From: an uncultured Treponema sp.
GTDB taxonomy: Bacteria > Spirochaetota > Spirochaetia > Treponematales > Treponemataceae
Direction of reading: 5' to 3'
DNA: 53,133 nt
NCBI GenBank assembly: GCA_947177175.1
Contig: CAMWTK010000009.1
Span: 1-53,133 of the forward strand
In this document: positions 17,417 to 25,608 of the stretch, in pieces
Numbering within the stretch: the first letter of the stretch is position 1
How the letters are laid out: each line of letters starts with the position of its first letter
Notes under the pieces: model-generated
Told to the model about the DNA's origin: nothing
The model's input: only the letters and a program-made list of their open reading frames with translations
The model's database searches: none
Program-made: the position numbers and the translations under genes

Positions 17417-19390
17417 ATGGAAAATATAATAGAAGAGACAGCCGAGCAGGTTGTAGAACAGGTTGAACAGACAGAGACGGAAGTCACTGAGGCGGTCGAT
17501 ACCGAGGTCGTCGATACGGAAGCGGTCGAAACGGAAGAGCGCGCCGACAGTGAAGAAATTTCTTTTGAGGATTTGGGGCTGGACGAAGCGACGCTTGCCG
17601 CCGTTGAGCGCAAAGGATTTAAAGTGCCCAGCCCGATTCAGGTGCTGGCGATTCCGCGCCTTTTGAACGGTGACGCGAACATCATCGCAAAGGCGCGCAC
17701 GGGAACGGGAAAGACTGCCGCGTTCGGGCTGCCGATCGTGCAGCGGATTCGGGGGCAGCATGACGGCGTTCGTGCGCTCGTGCTTGAGCCGACACGCGAG
17801 CTTGCCGTGCAGACGTGCAAGGAATTGCAGTCGTTCGGCGACGGCGAGTTTCCGCGTGTGAGCGTGCTGTACGGCGGCGCGGCATACAACAAGCAGATTA
17901 ACGAACTCAAGCGCGGCGTGGAAATCGTGGTCGGAACGCCCGGCCGTGTGCAGGATCATTTGGAGCGCGGCACGCTCAAAATCGACAAGATCGATTATTT
18001 TATCCTGGACGAAGGCGACGAAATGCTCGACATGGGCTTTGTTGAGGACATCGAGGCGATTTTTGCGCAGGCGAATCCGAACAGCCGCATTTTGCTTTTC
18101 AGCGCGACCATGCCCAAGCCGATTCTCAAGATTGCCGAAGAATTCATGGGCGACTATGAGATTTGCGAGGAAGAGGGCTTTGTCGAAGAGCCGCTGCTGA
18201 TTGACCAGAGTTATCTGTTCGTGCGTGAGGGCGACAAAATCGAAGCGCTCGTGCGCCTGATTGACATCTCACCCGATTTTTACGGGCTTGTCTTTACGCA
18301 GACGAAAAACGATGCCGATTTGGTGAGCCGCCTGCTCGACGAGCGCGGCTACGAGGTCGCGGCGTTGCACGGCGACATTCCGCAGGGGCAGCGCGAAAAA
18401 ATCCTTGCGCGGTTCCGCAGCAAAAAGACGCGTGTGCTGGTCGCGACCGACGTTGCCGCGCGCGGCATTGACATCAGCGGGCTGAGCCACGTAATCAATT
18501 ATTCGTTGCCGTTTGACGCGGCGACCTATGTGCACCGTATCGGACGCACGGGACGCGCGGGTGCGACAGGCAGTGCCGTCACGTTCCTCCGTCCCGAAGA
18601 ACGCCGCCGCCTGGAATACCTGCGCAATGCCGTGCGCCGTGCCGCAAAAGGCGAGATGCAGGAAGGCACCGTGCCGAGCGTGGACGACGTGCTGAACACC
18701 AAGCGCGCCCGGATGCTGGAGCATCTGAAAACGCAGCTGGAACATCCGGCGGACGACGGCTACGCGCAGATGGCAGAAGATTTGTGCGAGAATCAGGACG
18801 CAAAGACCGTGCTTGCGGGCGTGCTTTCCGCTTGGTACGGCAAGACGCTGGACAAAAGCCACTATGGCGACATCCGCGAGTGTACGGGTTCGCGGCCGGG
18901 CAAAGGCGGCAGGAGCGTCGTGGTTGACCCGGATCAAAAGCGGCTGTACGTGCAGCTGGGCAAGCGCGACGGCTACAACGCCCGCTCACTTGCGGCATAT
19001 TTCAGCGGGCTGCTGCACATTCCCGGGCACAAAGTTGACCGCATAGAGGTGACGCAGAATTTCAGCCTGATAAGCCTGCCGCTTGCCTCTGCCGAAAAAG
19101 TGCTGCAAATGGCAAAGGACGACCGCTCGTTGCCGCATATCCATGTGGACACGCAGGAATCCGGCGGCGCGGACAGGGGCGGCGGAGACCGTGGCGGACG
19201 GCGCGGCTTTGGCGGCGGCAGACGGTTCGGCGCGGGTGGCGGAGACCGGCATTTTGGCAGGGGCGACTGGGACGGCAAAAAATCGCGCGGATTTAGGAGC
19301 GACCACGGACGCGCGAACGTGCATACGCCGACAGAACGTGTGGGCGCGAGTGCCTACAAAAAGGCAAACCGGAAGAAAAACGAATTTTGA
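17417..19390 (+). CDS. DbpA/CsdA-like DEAD-box RNA helicase (DEGD variant)
   Basis: This 657-residue ATP-dependent RNA helicase probably acts in ribosome assembly or RNA turnover. An acidic N-terminal leader (residues 1-48) is followed by the Q motif region, Walker A ARTGTGKT (93-100), motif II DEGD (198-201) in place of DEAD, SAT, and HRIGRTGRAG. After the helicase core comes a DbpA-type RNA-binding domain (around KRLYVQLGKRDGYNARSL...), then a Gly/Arg-rich tail. The frame is open upstream to 17348, but that would start before the promoter, so the ATG at 17417 was chosen; it lies 13 nt after the -10 element without a ribosome-binding site. A separate protein at 37453-38277 carries the same kind of RNA-binding domain. 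Confidence 0.92.
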   Translation: MENIIEETAEQVVEQVEQTETEVTEAVDTEVVDTEAVETEERADSEEISFEDLGLDEATLAAVERKGFKVPSPIQVLAIPRLLNGDANIIAKARTGTGKTAAFGLPIVQRIRGQHDGVRALVLEPTRELAVQTCKELQSFGDGEFPRVSVLYGGAAYNKQINELKRGVEIVVGTPGRVQDHLERGTLKIDKIDYFILDEGDEMLDMGFVEDIEAIFAQANPNSRILLFSATMPKPILKIAEEFMGDYEICEEEGFVEEPLLIDQSYLFVREGDKIEALVRLIDISPDFYGLVFTQTKNDADLVSRLLDERGYEVAALHGDIPQGQREKILARFRSKKTRVLVATDVAARGIDISGLSHVINYSLPFDAATYVHRIGRTGRAGATGSAVTFLRPEERRRLEYLRNAVRRAAKGEMQEGTVPSVDDVLNTKRARMLEHLKTQLEHPADDGYAQMAEDLCENQDAKTVLAGVLSAWYGKTLDKSHYGDIRECTGSRPGKGGRSVVVDPDQKRLYVQLGKRDGYNARSLAAYFSGLLHIPGHKVDRIEVTQNFSLISLPLASAEKVLQMAKDDRSLPHIHVDTQESGGADRGGGDRGGRRGFGGGRRFGAGGGDRHFGRGDWDGKKSRGFRSDHGRANVHTPTERVGASAYKKANRKKNEF

Positions 19391-19424
19391 CGGACGACGC
19401 GGCGTGTGCCGTTGCATACGCTGC

Positions 19425-19463
19425 GCGCCCTGCTCAAAACCATGACGTTATTGAGCAGGGCGC
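19425..19463 (+). terminator. Long inverted repeat after the RNA helicase gene
   Basis: GCGCCCTGCTCAA (19425-19437) pairs perfectly with TTGAGCAGGGCGC (19451-19463) across 13 nt. There is no immediate T run, so it may be a weak terminator or an mRNA 3' stabiliser. Confidence 0.55.
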
Positions 19464-19548
19464 GGGCATTTCGTTCGGCTTTTGCTTAGAAAATCTTAGA
19501 AAAAACAGTTCACCCACTTGACATTACTCCCCCCCTATTTCTTGTAAA

Positions 19549-19683
19549 ATGGCTCATCGCTTGGTGCTGCCTGTTGTCGTTGAGGCAGTCGGCGTATGAG
19601 GCGAAATCACCATTGCGACGAAAGACACTGCCGAAACGGTGTTCAAGCTCGGACCGCAAAAAATGAACGTAACCAAAAAGTAA
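19549..19683 (+). pseudogene. Gene remnant with an internal stop
   Basis: A short frame starts with ATG at 19549, hits TGA at 19597-19599 and continues in the same frame for 27 codons (GEITIATKDTAETVF..., ending NVTKK) to TAA. The second part resembles the C-terminal style of the small Thr-rich lipoproteins in this window, for example GEISITTTK in the 9003-9368 product. A terminator hairpin follows. It looks like the decayed end of such a gene, but the evidence is thin. Confidence 0.4.
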
Positions 19684-19720
19684 AAAACATCATTGTGTGG
19701 CATAAGCTACCTGCATTTGT

Positions 19721-19759
19721 GGTAAGGATACATAAAATTATCCTTACCATTTGTTTTTT
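19721..19759 (+). terminator. Intrinsic terminator after the gene remnant
   Basis: GGTAAGGATA (19721-19730) pairs with TATCCTTACC (19739-19748) across 8 nt and is followed by ATTTGTTTTTT. Confidence 0.85.
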
Positions 19760-19846
19760 AAGCACGCACAACACTGTTTTTGTCGTAATAAAAGCATTCC
19801 TCATCGATACAATATGGCGTGGTTTTTTGTGTAGCGGCATTCGCAC

Positions 19847-20971
19847 TCACGCCTCCAGTTTCATGTCGCCGGGGCGAATCCATGCTTTTTTCAGCAGGTA
19901 GCGGTAGATTGCGTAGCTCAGCGCGGCGGGGAGCAGGAAGTCGATCAGCAGCATTTTGGCGATGATGACCCCTGCCGCCGATTCGCCTGCCATCGCCTGG
20001 TAGGTCATAATCTGCCCGACCAGTCCGCTCGTGCCCATGCCGCTCCCGGCGGGGAGCGTCTTCATCTTGAGTAGGCACGTCGCAATCGGGCCGGTAACCG
20101 CGCTCGCGAGCGTGGGCGGAATCCAAATCCGCGGATTTTTGGCGATGTTCGGAATTTGGAGCATTGACGTGCCGATTCCCTGCGCGAACAGCCCGTTAAA
20201 GCCGTTGTCCGCAAAGCTGATGACCGCAAAGCCAATCATCTGCGCGCTGCACCCCGCCGTCGCCGCGCCGCCGGCAAGTCCCGTCAGCCCGAGCATGATA
20301 CCGATCGCCGCCGAAGAAATGGGGAGCGTCAGGATCATGCCCATGACGACGCTCAGGATAATGCCCATAAAGAACGGCTGCAATTCGGTCGCCAGGTTGA
20401 TGGCGTTGCCGAGCATCCGCGCGCCTGCCGCGAGCGGGGGACCGAACACTACCGCCACGAGTGCGCCCGAAAGGATCGTCACCGCCGGGACGACCAGAAT
20501 ATCGACCTTGGTGCGCCCGGACACGAGCCGACCGAGTTCCGCACCGACCAACGCCGCCACAAACGCGGACAGCGGGTCGCCCGGTCCTGCCAGCGTAATC
20601 GCGCCTGTCTGCGAGACCAACGCAAATGACTGCGCCGTGACCGCGCCGATGAATGCGGGCGCGTACGCACCGATCGTGCCGGTCACGATGCTGCCGTACA
20701 CCGCAAGTTTCGGCGCGCCAAGCGCATGGGCAACGCCCACCGCAATCCCCGCGCCCGTAAAGACCGTCAGCAGCTGCCCGATTTTGACCAAAAACTGCCC
20801 CGCATACACCAACGCTTTCGTGCCGCCGCCCGCCGTTTGGGTCAGTGCCGCCGTGCCGGGAAAAAATTTGCCGATTTGTCCGATAATCAGCCCGATGATG
20901 AGCGTGGAAAACAAGCCGAGCGCCATGCCGCCGAGCGCGTCCACCCCGTACCGTTTGACGTATCTGTTCAT
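19847..20971 (-). CDS. PTS EIIC-like membrane protein (PfoR family)
   Basis: This 374-residue integral membrane protein has about eight to ten hydrophobic segments and long runs of Gly, Ala, Ile and Leu. The sequence (GGMALGLFSTLIIGLIIGQIG, TLPISSAAIGIMLGLTGLAGGAA, GSGMGTSGLVGQIMTY) fits the PTS_EIIC_2 type, known in treponemes as PfoR. It may transport a small solute or sense it, but it lacks linked EIIA or EIIB genes. A GGAGG site lies just before the ATG at 20971. The upstream 90 nt hold small dyads (GGCAG/CTGCC at 21023-21037) but no strong promoter. The presence of HPr and HPr kinase elsewhere in the window makes a link to PTS-like control possible. Confidence 0.8.
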   Translation of the reverse strand: MNRYVKRYGVDALGGMALGLFSTLIIGLIIGQIGKFFPGTAALTQTAGGGTKALVYAGQFLVKIGQLLTVFTGAGIAVGVAHALGAPKLAVYGSIVTGTIGAYAPAFIGAVTAQSFALVSQTGAITLAGPGDPLSAFVAALVGAELGRLVSGRTKVDILVVPAVTILSGALVAVVFGPPLAAGARMLGNAINLATELQPFFMGIILSVVMGMILTLPISSAAIGIMLGLTGLAGGAATAGCSAQMIGFAVISFADNGFNGLFAQGIGTSMLQIPNIAKNPRIWIPPTLASAVTGPIATCLLKMKTLPAGSGMGTSGLVGQIMTYQAMAGESAAGVIIAKMLLIDFLLPAALSYAIYRYLLKKAWIRPGDMKLEA

Positions 20972-21039
20972 GCGTCCTCCGTGAAAATCCGGTGAAGTGA
21001 TAGGAGCGTTCGTAGGCTCGTTAGGCAGTAGTTCTGCCG

Positions 21040-21310
21040 ACTTCGTATATGCTACCGAGTGTAGCGCATAACGCGGGAAAGCGCAAGAGTGCGGGGGAAG
21101 TCTCCCCCTCGCTCCAGCCCCTGCGGGGCTTGCGCTACCCCCCTCTCCTAGGGGCGCTGCCCCTAAAACCCCGGTTTTTTACCGCTTGGAAGCGGTGGGA
21201 ACGATTTGGGGGAGAGAGGGACCTCTACTCGGAAGCGTGGTCTCTCTCCCCCAAGCCCCCTCTCTCTTCCAGCACCGCTTAGGGCTTCCGCCCTAAGAAC
21301 CCGCTTCGTT
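21040..21310 (+). repeat. Multi-hairpin interspersed repeat, copy 3
   Basis: The main part (21170-21305) contains CCGCTTGGAAGCGG, then GGGGGAGAGAGGGACC with GGTCTCTCTCCCCC, then CTTAGGGC/GCCCTAAG. It parallels the copy at 8617-8740 element by element, though the dyad bases differ, which suggests selection for structure. The front part (21100-21165) holds further dyads such as AGGGGCGCTGCCCCT. No gene was found in this stretch. Confidence 0.75.
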
Positions 21311-21416
21311 ATTTGGGGCGGTTGCCTTGATTTCGGGCAAATTAACATACCCCGACGCTATTCGCAACGCAGTTTCATGCGCGAGTGTCGGGGGCATGAA
21401 ACCCGCTGCCAGTGAA

Positions 21417-21498
21417 AAAAGTACGGCGTGTTTTCCTAAAAAATACGCCGTACTTTTAAAAAACACGCCGTATAATTTTTAAAACACGGCGTGTTTTT
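21417..21498. repeat. Two adjacent hairpins with interchangeable arms
   Basis: Hairpin 1 pairs AAAAGTACGGCGT (21417-21429) with ACGCCGTACTTTT (21445-21457). Hairpin 2 pairs AAAAACACGCCGT (21459-21471) with ACGGCGTGTTTTT (21486-21498). The left arm of hairpin 1 (ACGGCGTGTTTT) can also pair with the left arm of hairpin 2. T runs flank both sides, so it can act as a bidirectional terminator; the minus-strand lipoprotein gene ends 115 nt away. Confidence 0.8.
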
Positions 21499-21500
21499 GG

Positions 21501-21530
21501 TTGACAACTGGCACAGGAATGGGCTATCAT
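21501..21530 (+). promoter_or_regulatory. Possible promoter reading antisense to the lipoprotein gene
   Basis: TTGACA (21501-21506), an 18-bp spacer and TATCAT (21525-21530) on the plus strand. No plus-strand gene follows until recQ at 22359, so a transcript would run antisense to the lipoprotein gene. Confidence 0.45.
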
Positions 21531-21612
21531 CCTCTGTTTTGCCTGCTTTCGTGGCAGGAAACACTGCCCATTGCCATTCCGCAACGGCTTTCCGTGTGGT
21601 ATGGTAGCGTGA

Positions 21613-22224
21613 CTACTTCTGCGGCGTGAGCGTTATGATGCAGTGATATATTTCTGTCTGACCGCCGTCTGCCGCTGAAGCGGTGTAAGTTGTCGTGTAC
21701 GACATCTGAATTACGCCGTTCTTGCTGCCGCATTTCTTGTCGGTGTATGTTTCGGAGTAATCGGCATAAATGTCTTCCTCTGGGAAGAAATCTTTTTTGA
21801 AGCTAGAGATTGACGTAGAATAGGGGTCGTCGGAATAGGTCATCGTTATGGTAAGGGTATTGTCATCGGTCGTCATAATATCATCAAAGTCTCCTTTGCT
21901 TTCATACTTCGCTTTGCGTTTTTCATAGTCAGTCTTATTGTTGAATTTGGTTATGCTCAATTTATCTTTGACAGTCACCATCTCTGCTGATAAGATTTCA
22001 ATATCATAGCAACCTGTGTAAGTTCCCATGTCGGCGTACTGCATTTCTTTCAGTTCGTATTTCCCGACCTTGAAGTCGAGTTTGTCCACGGAATCGACCA
22101 TGGTAAAGCCGCTCCAGTCGGCTTGTCCGTTTTCCTCCGTTGGCTCTTCGTTGTCGCAGCCTACAAGGGCGAGGGCGAGTACCAGTGCCGCGAGCGTGGC
22201 GGCAATTTTTGTCAGTTTTTTCAT
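21613..22224 (-). CDS. Lipoprotein with acidic tether
   Basis: This 203-residue protein starts MKKLTKIAATLAALVLALALVGC, a lipoprotein signal with lipobox LVGC, followed by an acidic tether (DNEEPTEENG). The rest is rich in Asp, Lys, Thr and Tyr with alternating polar strands, and no known domain is recognised. GAGGAGG lies 7 nt before the ATG at 22224; the frame extends further upstream, but the lipobox fixes the start here. The codon use is A/T-richer than the flanking housekeeping genes, which fits an accessory gene. Probable location: cell envelope. Confidence 0.8.
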   Translation of the reverse strand: MKKLTKIAATLAALVLALALVGCDNEEPTEENGQADWSGFTMVDSVDKLDFKVGKYELKEMQYADMGTYTGCYDIEILSAEMVTVKDKLSITKFNNKTDYEKRKAKYESKGDFDDIMTTDDNTLTITMTYSDDPYSTSISSFKKDFFPEEDIYADYSETYTDKKCGSKNGVIQMSYTTTYTASAADGGQTEIYHCIITLTPQK

Positions 22225-22358
22225 GCAATCCTCCTCGAATGAAAAAAAGATGCTCCAGTTTACCCCCCCCATCATCGTGTCAAGAGGTTTTCGGATTTTT
22301 TTTCATTTTTTTCGCACATTTTTCGCCGAAATCGCACGGCCGGCGCACATATATAGAT

Positions 22359-24059
22359 ATGGAACAGACGATTTTTGAGGCGGGGCGTGATTGGCAGTTT
22401 GACGCGGAGTCCGTGCAGCGGGACGATATGGAGCGCGCGGCGTGGGAGGCGTTCGGAGTGCGTTACCTGTTCGCCTGGCAGAAACTGGTGATTGCCAATA
22501 TTATGGACAGCGCGGCGGCGGCATGTGCCGGGGAGCGGCTGGCGGACGATTGCGAGGACGACCTCGTGTGCTGGGGCAGGCAGATCGTGCTGTTGCCGAC
22601 CGGTGCGGGCAAGTCGCTGTGCTTTCTTGTTCCCGCGCTGCTGTTGCCCGGACCGACGCTCGTGGTATATCCGTTGCTTGCGCTCATGGCGGATCAGCTG
22701 CGCCGTATGCAGGACGGGAACGTCGGCGCGGTCATGTTCCGGGGCGGGCAGAGCGAGGCCGAACGCGAGGTCAATTTTGCCCGGATCAGAAGCGGCGCGG
22801 CGCGGGTCATCATCGCCAATCCCGAAGTCTTGCAGAACGAGGCGTTGGTGCGCCGCCTTGCCGAGTGCCGCATTGCGCATGTTGCCGTTGACGAGGCGCA
22901 TTGTGTGAGCGAGTGGGGCGACCAGTTCCGCCCTGCCTATCTGACGCTCGGCGGCATCATCAAACGGCTCGGTGTGCCGGTGGTGACGGCGTTTACGGCG
23001 ACGGCAAGCCTGCCCGTGCTGCAACGGATGCGCGAGATTCTGTTTGACGGCGGCGCGCACCTCATTCAGGGCGGCAGCGATCGCCCGAACATTCACTATG
23101 CGGTGCGCTTTGCGTATGCAAAGCAGAAAGCCGTCCTTCGTGCCGTCGCGGAGTCGGCGCGGCCGCTCATCGTGTTTTGCGGGACGCGCCCGCGCACGGA
23201 AAGCATGGCGCGCCTGATTGCCGAATACGTCGGGCGCGAACACGTGCGTTTTTACCATGCGGGCATGACCAAGGCGGAGAAGGCTGCCGTGGAGTCATGG
23301 TTTTTTGCGAGCGGCGACGGCATTCTGACGGCGACGTGCGCGTATGGCATGGGAATGGACAAGGGGAATGTCCGTACCGTAGTGCATCTGGACGCGCCCG
23401 CGCACCTGGAAAATTTCGTGCAGGAAGCGGGGCGCGCTGGTCGTGACGGGGCGGAGACACAGTCGGTGCTGGTGTGGAGCCATGCGGACGACCTGCGTTG
23501 CCGGCAAGTACTCCCCGGCAGCCGGGAAAAACTGATGGGCGGATTTGCGCGGAGCGCGTCGTGCCGCCGGCAGTTCATGCTGGATCAGTTTGCCGCCGAA
23601 ACAGTCGTTTGCAGCGGCTGCGACATCTGCGACGCTGCGCGTGCGGGCAAGCCGATTTCTGCCGCCGCCGATGACGCGGAACGTGTGCTGCGCTTCATTC
23701 GGCGCAACCGCCGCCTGTACACGCGCGATGAGTTGGTCGGCCATCTGGTGGACGTGCTGAACGGGCATGACCGCGCCTTGTTCGGCAGCAATGTGTGGGA
23801 AGCGTCCGATGTGGAAGAAGTGCTTGCGCAGCTGGTCAGCGAAGGGCGTGTGCGCATCTGCGGGCGGTTGTGGCGGGGGCGGGTGGACATCGGTGCGAAA
23901 CCGTCGCCGCTGCGCACGGTTATTCCCCGTCGTCTCCGCCGCCGTCTGCATTCCCTGCGTCGGCTGGCGCGGCTTCCGGCTCGGGTGCGCGCACGACGAC
24001 TCGGCGTTTGGGTGCGGGCGGCTTTTTGTGGTAGCGCGCCACGAACCAGACGAAATTAA
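22359..24059 (+). CDS. recQ: RecQ-family DNA helicase
   Basis: This 566-residue 3'-5' DNA helicase acts in recombination and repair. It shows Walker A LLPTGAGKS (78-86), DEAH (178-181), TAFTATAS, YHAGMTKAEK, and QEAGRAGRDG in motif VI. A zinc-binding set follows (Cys in SCRRQF, then CSGCDIC), and a winged-helix-like part comes after it. No HRDC domain is seen. The last 45 residues are mostly Arg and Leu and lie over an antisense gene (23920-24144), so they may be a poorly constrained extension. The ATG at 22359 is preceded by TATATA a few nt upstream but has no ribosome-binding site and a poor -35. The frame is open further upstream, but that stretch encodes no helicase-like sequence. Confidence 0.88.
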   Translation: MEQTIFEAGRDWQFDAESVQRDDMERAAWEAFGVRYLFAWQKLVIANIMDSAAAACAGERLADDCEDDLVCWGRQIVLLPTGAGKSLCFLVPALLLPGPTLVVYPLLALMADQLRRMQDGNVGAVMFRGGQSEAEREVNFARIRSGAARVIIANPEVLQNEALVRRLAECRIAHVAVDEAHCVSEWGDQFRPAYLTLGGIIKRLGVPVVTAFTATASLPVLQRMREILFDGGAHLIQGGSDRPNIHYAVRFAYAKQKAVLRAVAESARPLIVFCGTRPRTESMARLIAEYVGREHVRFYHAGMTKAEKAAVESWFFASGDGILTATCAYGMGMDKGNVRTVVHLDAPAHLENFVQEAGRAGRDGAETQSVLVWSHADDLRCRQVLPGSREKLMGGFARSASCRRQFMLDQFAAETVVCSGCDICDAARAGKPISAAADDAERVLRFIRRNRRLYTRDELVGHLVDVLNGHDRALFGSNVWEASDVEEVLAQLVSEGRVRICGRLWRGRVDIGAKPSPLRTVIPRRLRRRLHSLRRLARLPARVRARRLGVWVRAAFCGSAPRTRRN

Positions 24060-24144
24060 TGTACAGGAACACGATGATTGCGCAGGTGATGACCAGTTTG
24101 TTCGTGAGCACGTTCATGAGGACGGGCAACAGTTGGGCAAGCAT
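23920..24144 (-). CDS. Small single-span membrane protein overlapping recQ
   Basis: This 74-residue protein has one clear membrane helix (KLVITCAIIVFLYINFVWFV), then a basic stretch (RYHKKPPAPKRR) and a Pro/Ala/Asp/Gly tail. The last 140 nt overlap the end of recQ on the other strand. The ATG at 24144 follows GATAAT (24150-24155) by 5 nt, predicting a leaderless transcript. It is divergent from hisH. The membrane helix with a positive-inside flank is unlikely to arise by chance, so I regard it as a real gene; function unknown. Confidence 0.65.
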   Translation of the reverse strand: MLAQLLPVLMNVLTNKLVITCAIIVFLYINFVWFVARYHKKPPAPKRRVVVRAPEPEAAPADAGNADGGGDDGE

Positions 24145-24165
24145 AGTTTATTATCGGCACGCCCC

Positions 24166-24194
24166 TTGACTTGCTTTATCGTCCTTGCTAGAAT
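24166..24194 (+). promoter_or_regulatory. Promoter of hisH-hisF
   Basis: TTGACT (24166-24171), a 17-bp spacer and TAGAAT (24189-24194), preceded by TGC as an extended -10. The start codon at 24206 leaves a leader of only about 5 nt, without a ribosome-binding site. Confidence 0.85.
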
Positions 24195-24205
24195 TCAGCA
24201 ATCGT

Positions 24206-24841
24206 ATGGTAGGAATTGTCGATTATAACGCGGGCAACATCAAGAGCGTGGAGCGGGCGTTGGCTTCATTGGGTGCGGATTACGTGCTTTCTCAGAATCC
24301 GCGCGACTTGGAGCGGGCGGACAAGCTGATTTTTCCCGGCGTGGGCGAGGCGGCCTACGCAATGGAGCAGCTGCGCAGGACGGGATTCGATTCGTTCCTG
24401 CGTGATTGGGCAAAGGCGGAAAAACCGCTTTTGGGCATCTGCCTTGGTTCGCACATCATCTTTGACCATTCCGAAGAAGGCGACGTTGACTGTCTCGGCT
24501 TGCTTCCCGGCACGATCCGGCATTTCCGGCGCGTCTGGGACGAGGCGGGCATCGCGCCCGGGCGGAAAGTGCCGCACATGGGCTGGAACGACGTGACGTA
24601 TGTGAACGGCGGCAGCCCGCTTTTTGACGGCGTTCCCGCGCATAGCGACTATTATTTTGTGCATTCGTATCTCATTCAGCCTGACGACGCGGACATCATC
24701 AAGGCGACGGCGGATTACGGGTGCGCCGTTCCCGCATGCGTGTCGCGCGGTTCGGTGACGGCGTTTCAGTTCCACCCCGAAAAATCGGGCGAGGCGGGGC
24801 TGCGAATCCTGAAAAACTATCTTGGGGCGGAGCGATGCTGA
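24206..24841 (+). CDS. hisH: HisH-type glutamine amidotransferase subunit
   Basis: This 211-residue class I glutamine amidotransferase releases ammonia from glutamine for its partner HisF. It shows the nucleophile in GICLGSH, and the His-Glu pair in FQFHPEKS. The N-terminal VGIVDYNAGNIKSVERAL is typical for HisH. In histidine synthesis the HisHF complex makes imidazole glycerol phosphate. No other his genes are in this window, so a role in sugar or nucleotide amidation cannot be excluded. hisF overlaps the stop by 7 nt, so the two are co-translated. Confidence 0.88.
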   Translation: MVGIVDYNAGNIKSVERALASLGADYVLSQNPRDLERADKLIFPGVGEAAYAMEQLRRTGFDSFLRDWAKAEKPLLGICLGSHIIFDHSEEGDVDCLGLLPGTIRHFRRVWDEAGIAPGRKVPHMGWNDVTYVNGGSPLFDGVPAHSDYYFVHSYLIQPDDADIIKATADYGCAVPACVSRGSVTAFQFHPEKSGEAGLRILKNYLGAERC

Positions 24842-25599
24842 AAAAACGTATTGTCGTCTGCCTTGACGTGAAGGACGGACGCACGACAAAGGGCGTGAAG
24901 TTTCAGAACAATGCCGACATCGGCGACCCGGTGGATATGGCGGCGGCCTATTACCGGCAGGGCGTGGACGAACTGGTGTTCTACGACATCATGGCGAGTG
25001 CGCGCGGGCGCGGTCCGATGCTGGACATTATCAGCCGCGTGGCGAGCAAGGTGTTCATTCCGTTCTGCGTGGGCGGCGGTATCGGCACGATTGCGGACAT
25101 CCGCTCCACGATTCTTGCGGGCGCGGAAAAAATCAGCCTGAATTCGCAGGCGGTCAAGAATCCGCAGCTGATCAGCGAGGGCGCGCGCGTGTTCGGCAAT
25201 CAGTGCATTGTGCTGGGCATGGATGCCGCCCGTGACGCGACCGCGCCGTCCGGCTACCGCGTGTATATCAACGGCGGGCGCGTCAGGACGGACTGGGACG
25301 CAAAGGAATGGGCGGTGCATGCCGTGGAACTGGGCGCGGGCGAAATCGTGCTGAATTCGATTGACGCGGACGGCGTGCGGCAGGGCTATGAGATTGCGCT
25401 CACCAAGATGATTGCGGAAAGCGTTCCCGTTCCCGTGATTGCGTCGGGCGGCGGCGGCACGCCGCAGCATCTGGCGGACGTGCTGACGCAGGGCAAGGCC
25501 GATGCCGCGCTCATTGCGAGCATGGTGCATTCCATGGGCTACACCGTCGGCGGCATCAAAAAAGACTTGGCTGCCGCGGGCGTACCCGTCCGGCTGTGA
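24835..25599 (+). CDS. hisF: HisF-type cyclase subunit
   Basis: This 254-residue TIM-barrel protein is the cyclase partner of HisH. It keeps [13 protein letters not shown] at the N-terminus (catalytic Asp at position 10), [10 protein letters not shown], the second catalytic Asp in [24 protein letters not shown] and PVIASGGGG. Some positions differ from the usual form (for example NNADIGDP and ASARGRGPM), which may point to a specialised branch. The start overlaps hisH, with GGAGCG just upstream. The OmpA-like gene ends 9 nt beyond this stop on the other strand. Confidence 0.88.
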   Translation: MLKKRIVVCLDVKDGRTTKGVKFQNNADIGDPVDMAAAYYRQGVDELVFYDIMASARGRGPMLDIISRVASKVFIPFCVGGGIGTIADIRSTILAGAEKISLNSQAVKNPQLISEGARVFGNQCIVLGMDAARDATAPSGYRVYINGGRVRTDWDAKEWAVHAVELGAGEIVLNSIDADGVRQGYEIALTKMIAESVPVPVIASGGGGTPQHLADVLTQGKADAALIASMVHSMGYTVGGIKKDLAAAGVPVRL

Positions 25600-25608
25600 C
25601 GCGCGGCG

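Noticed and set aside
19597..19599. Selenocysteine codon in the short frame at 19549
   Set aside because: The product resembles no selenoprotein, no SECIS-like hairpin follows the TGA, and a gene remnant is a simpler explanation.
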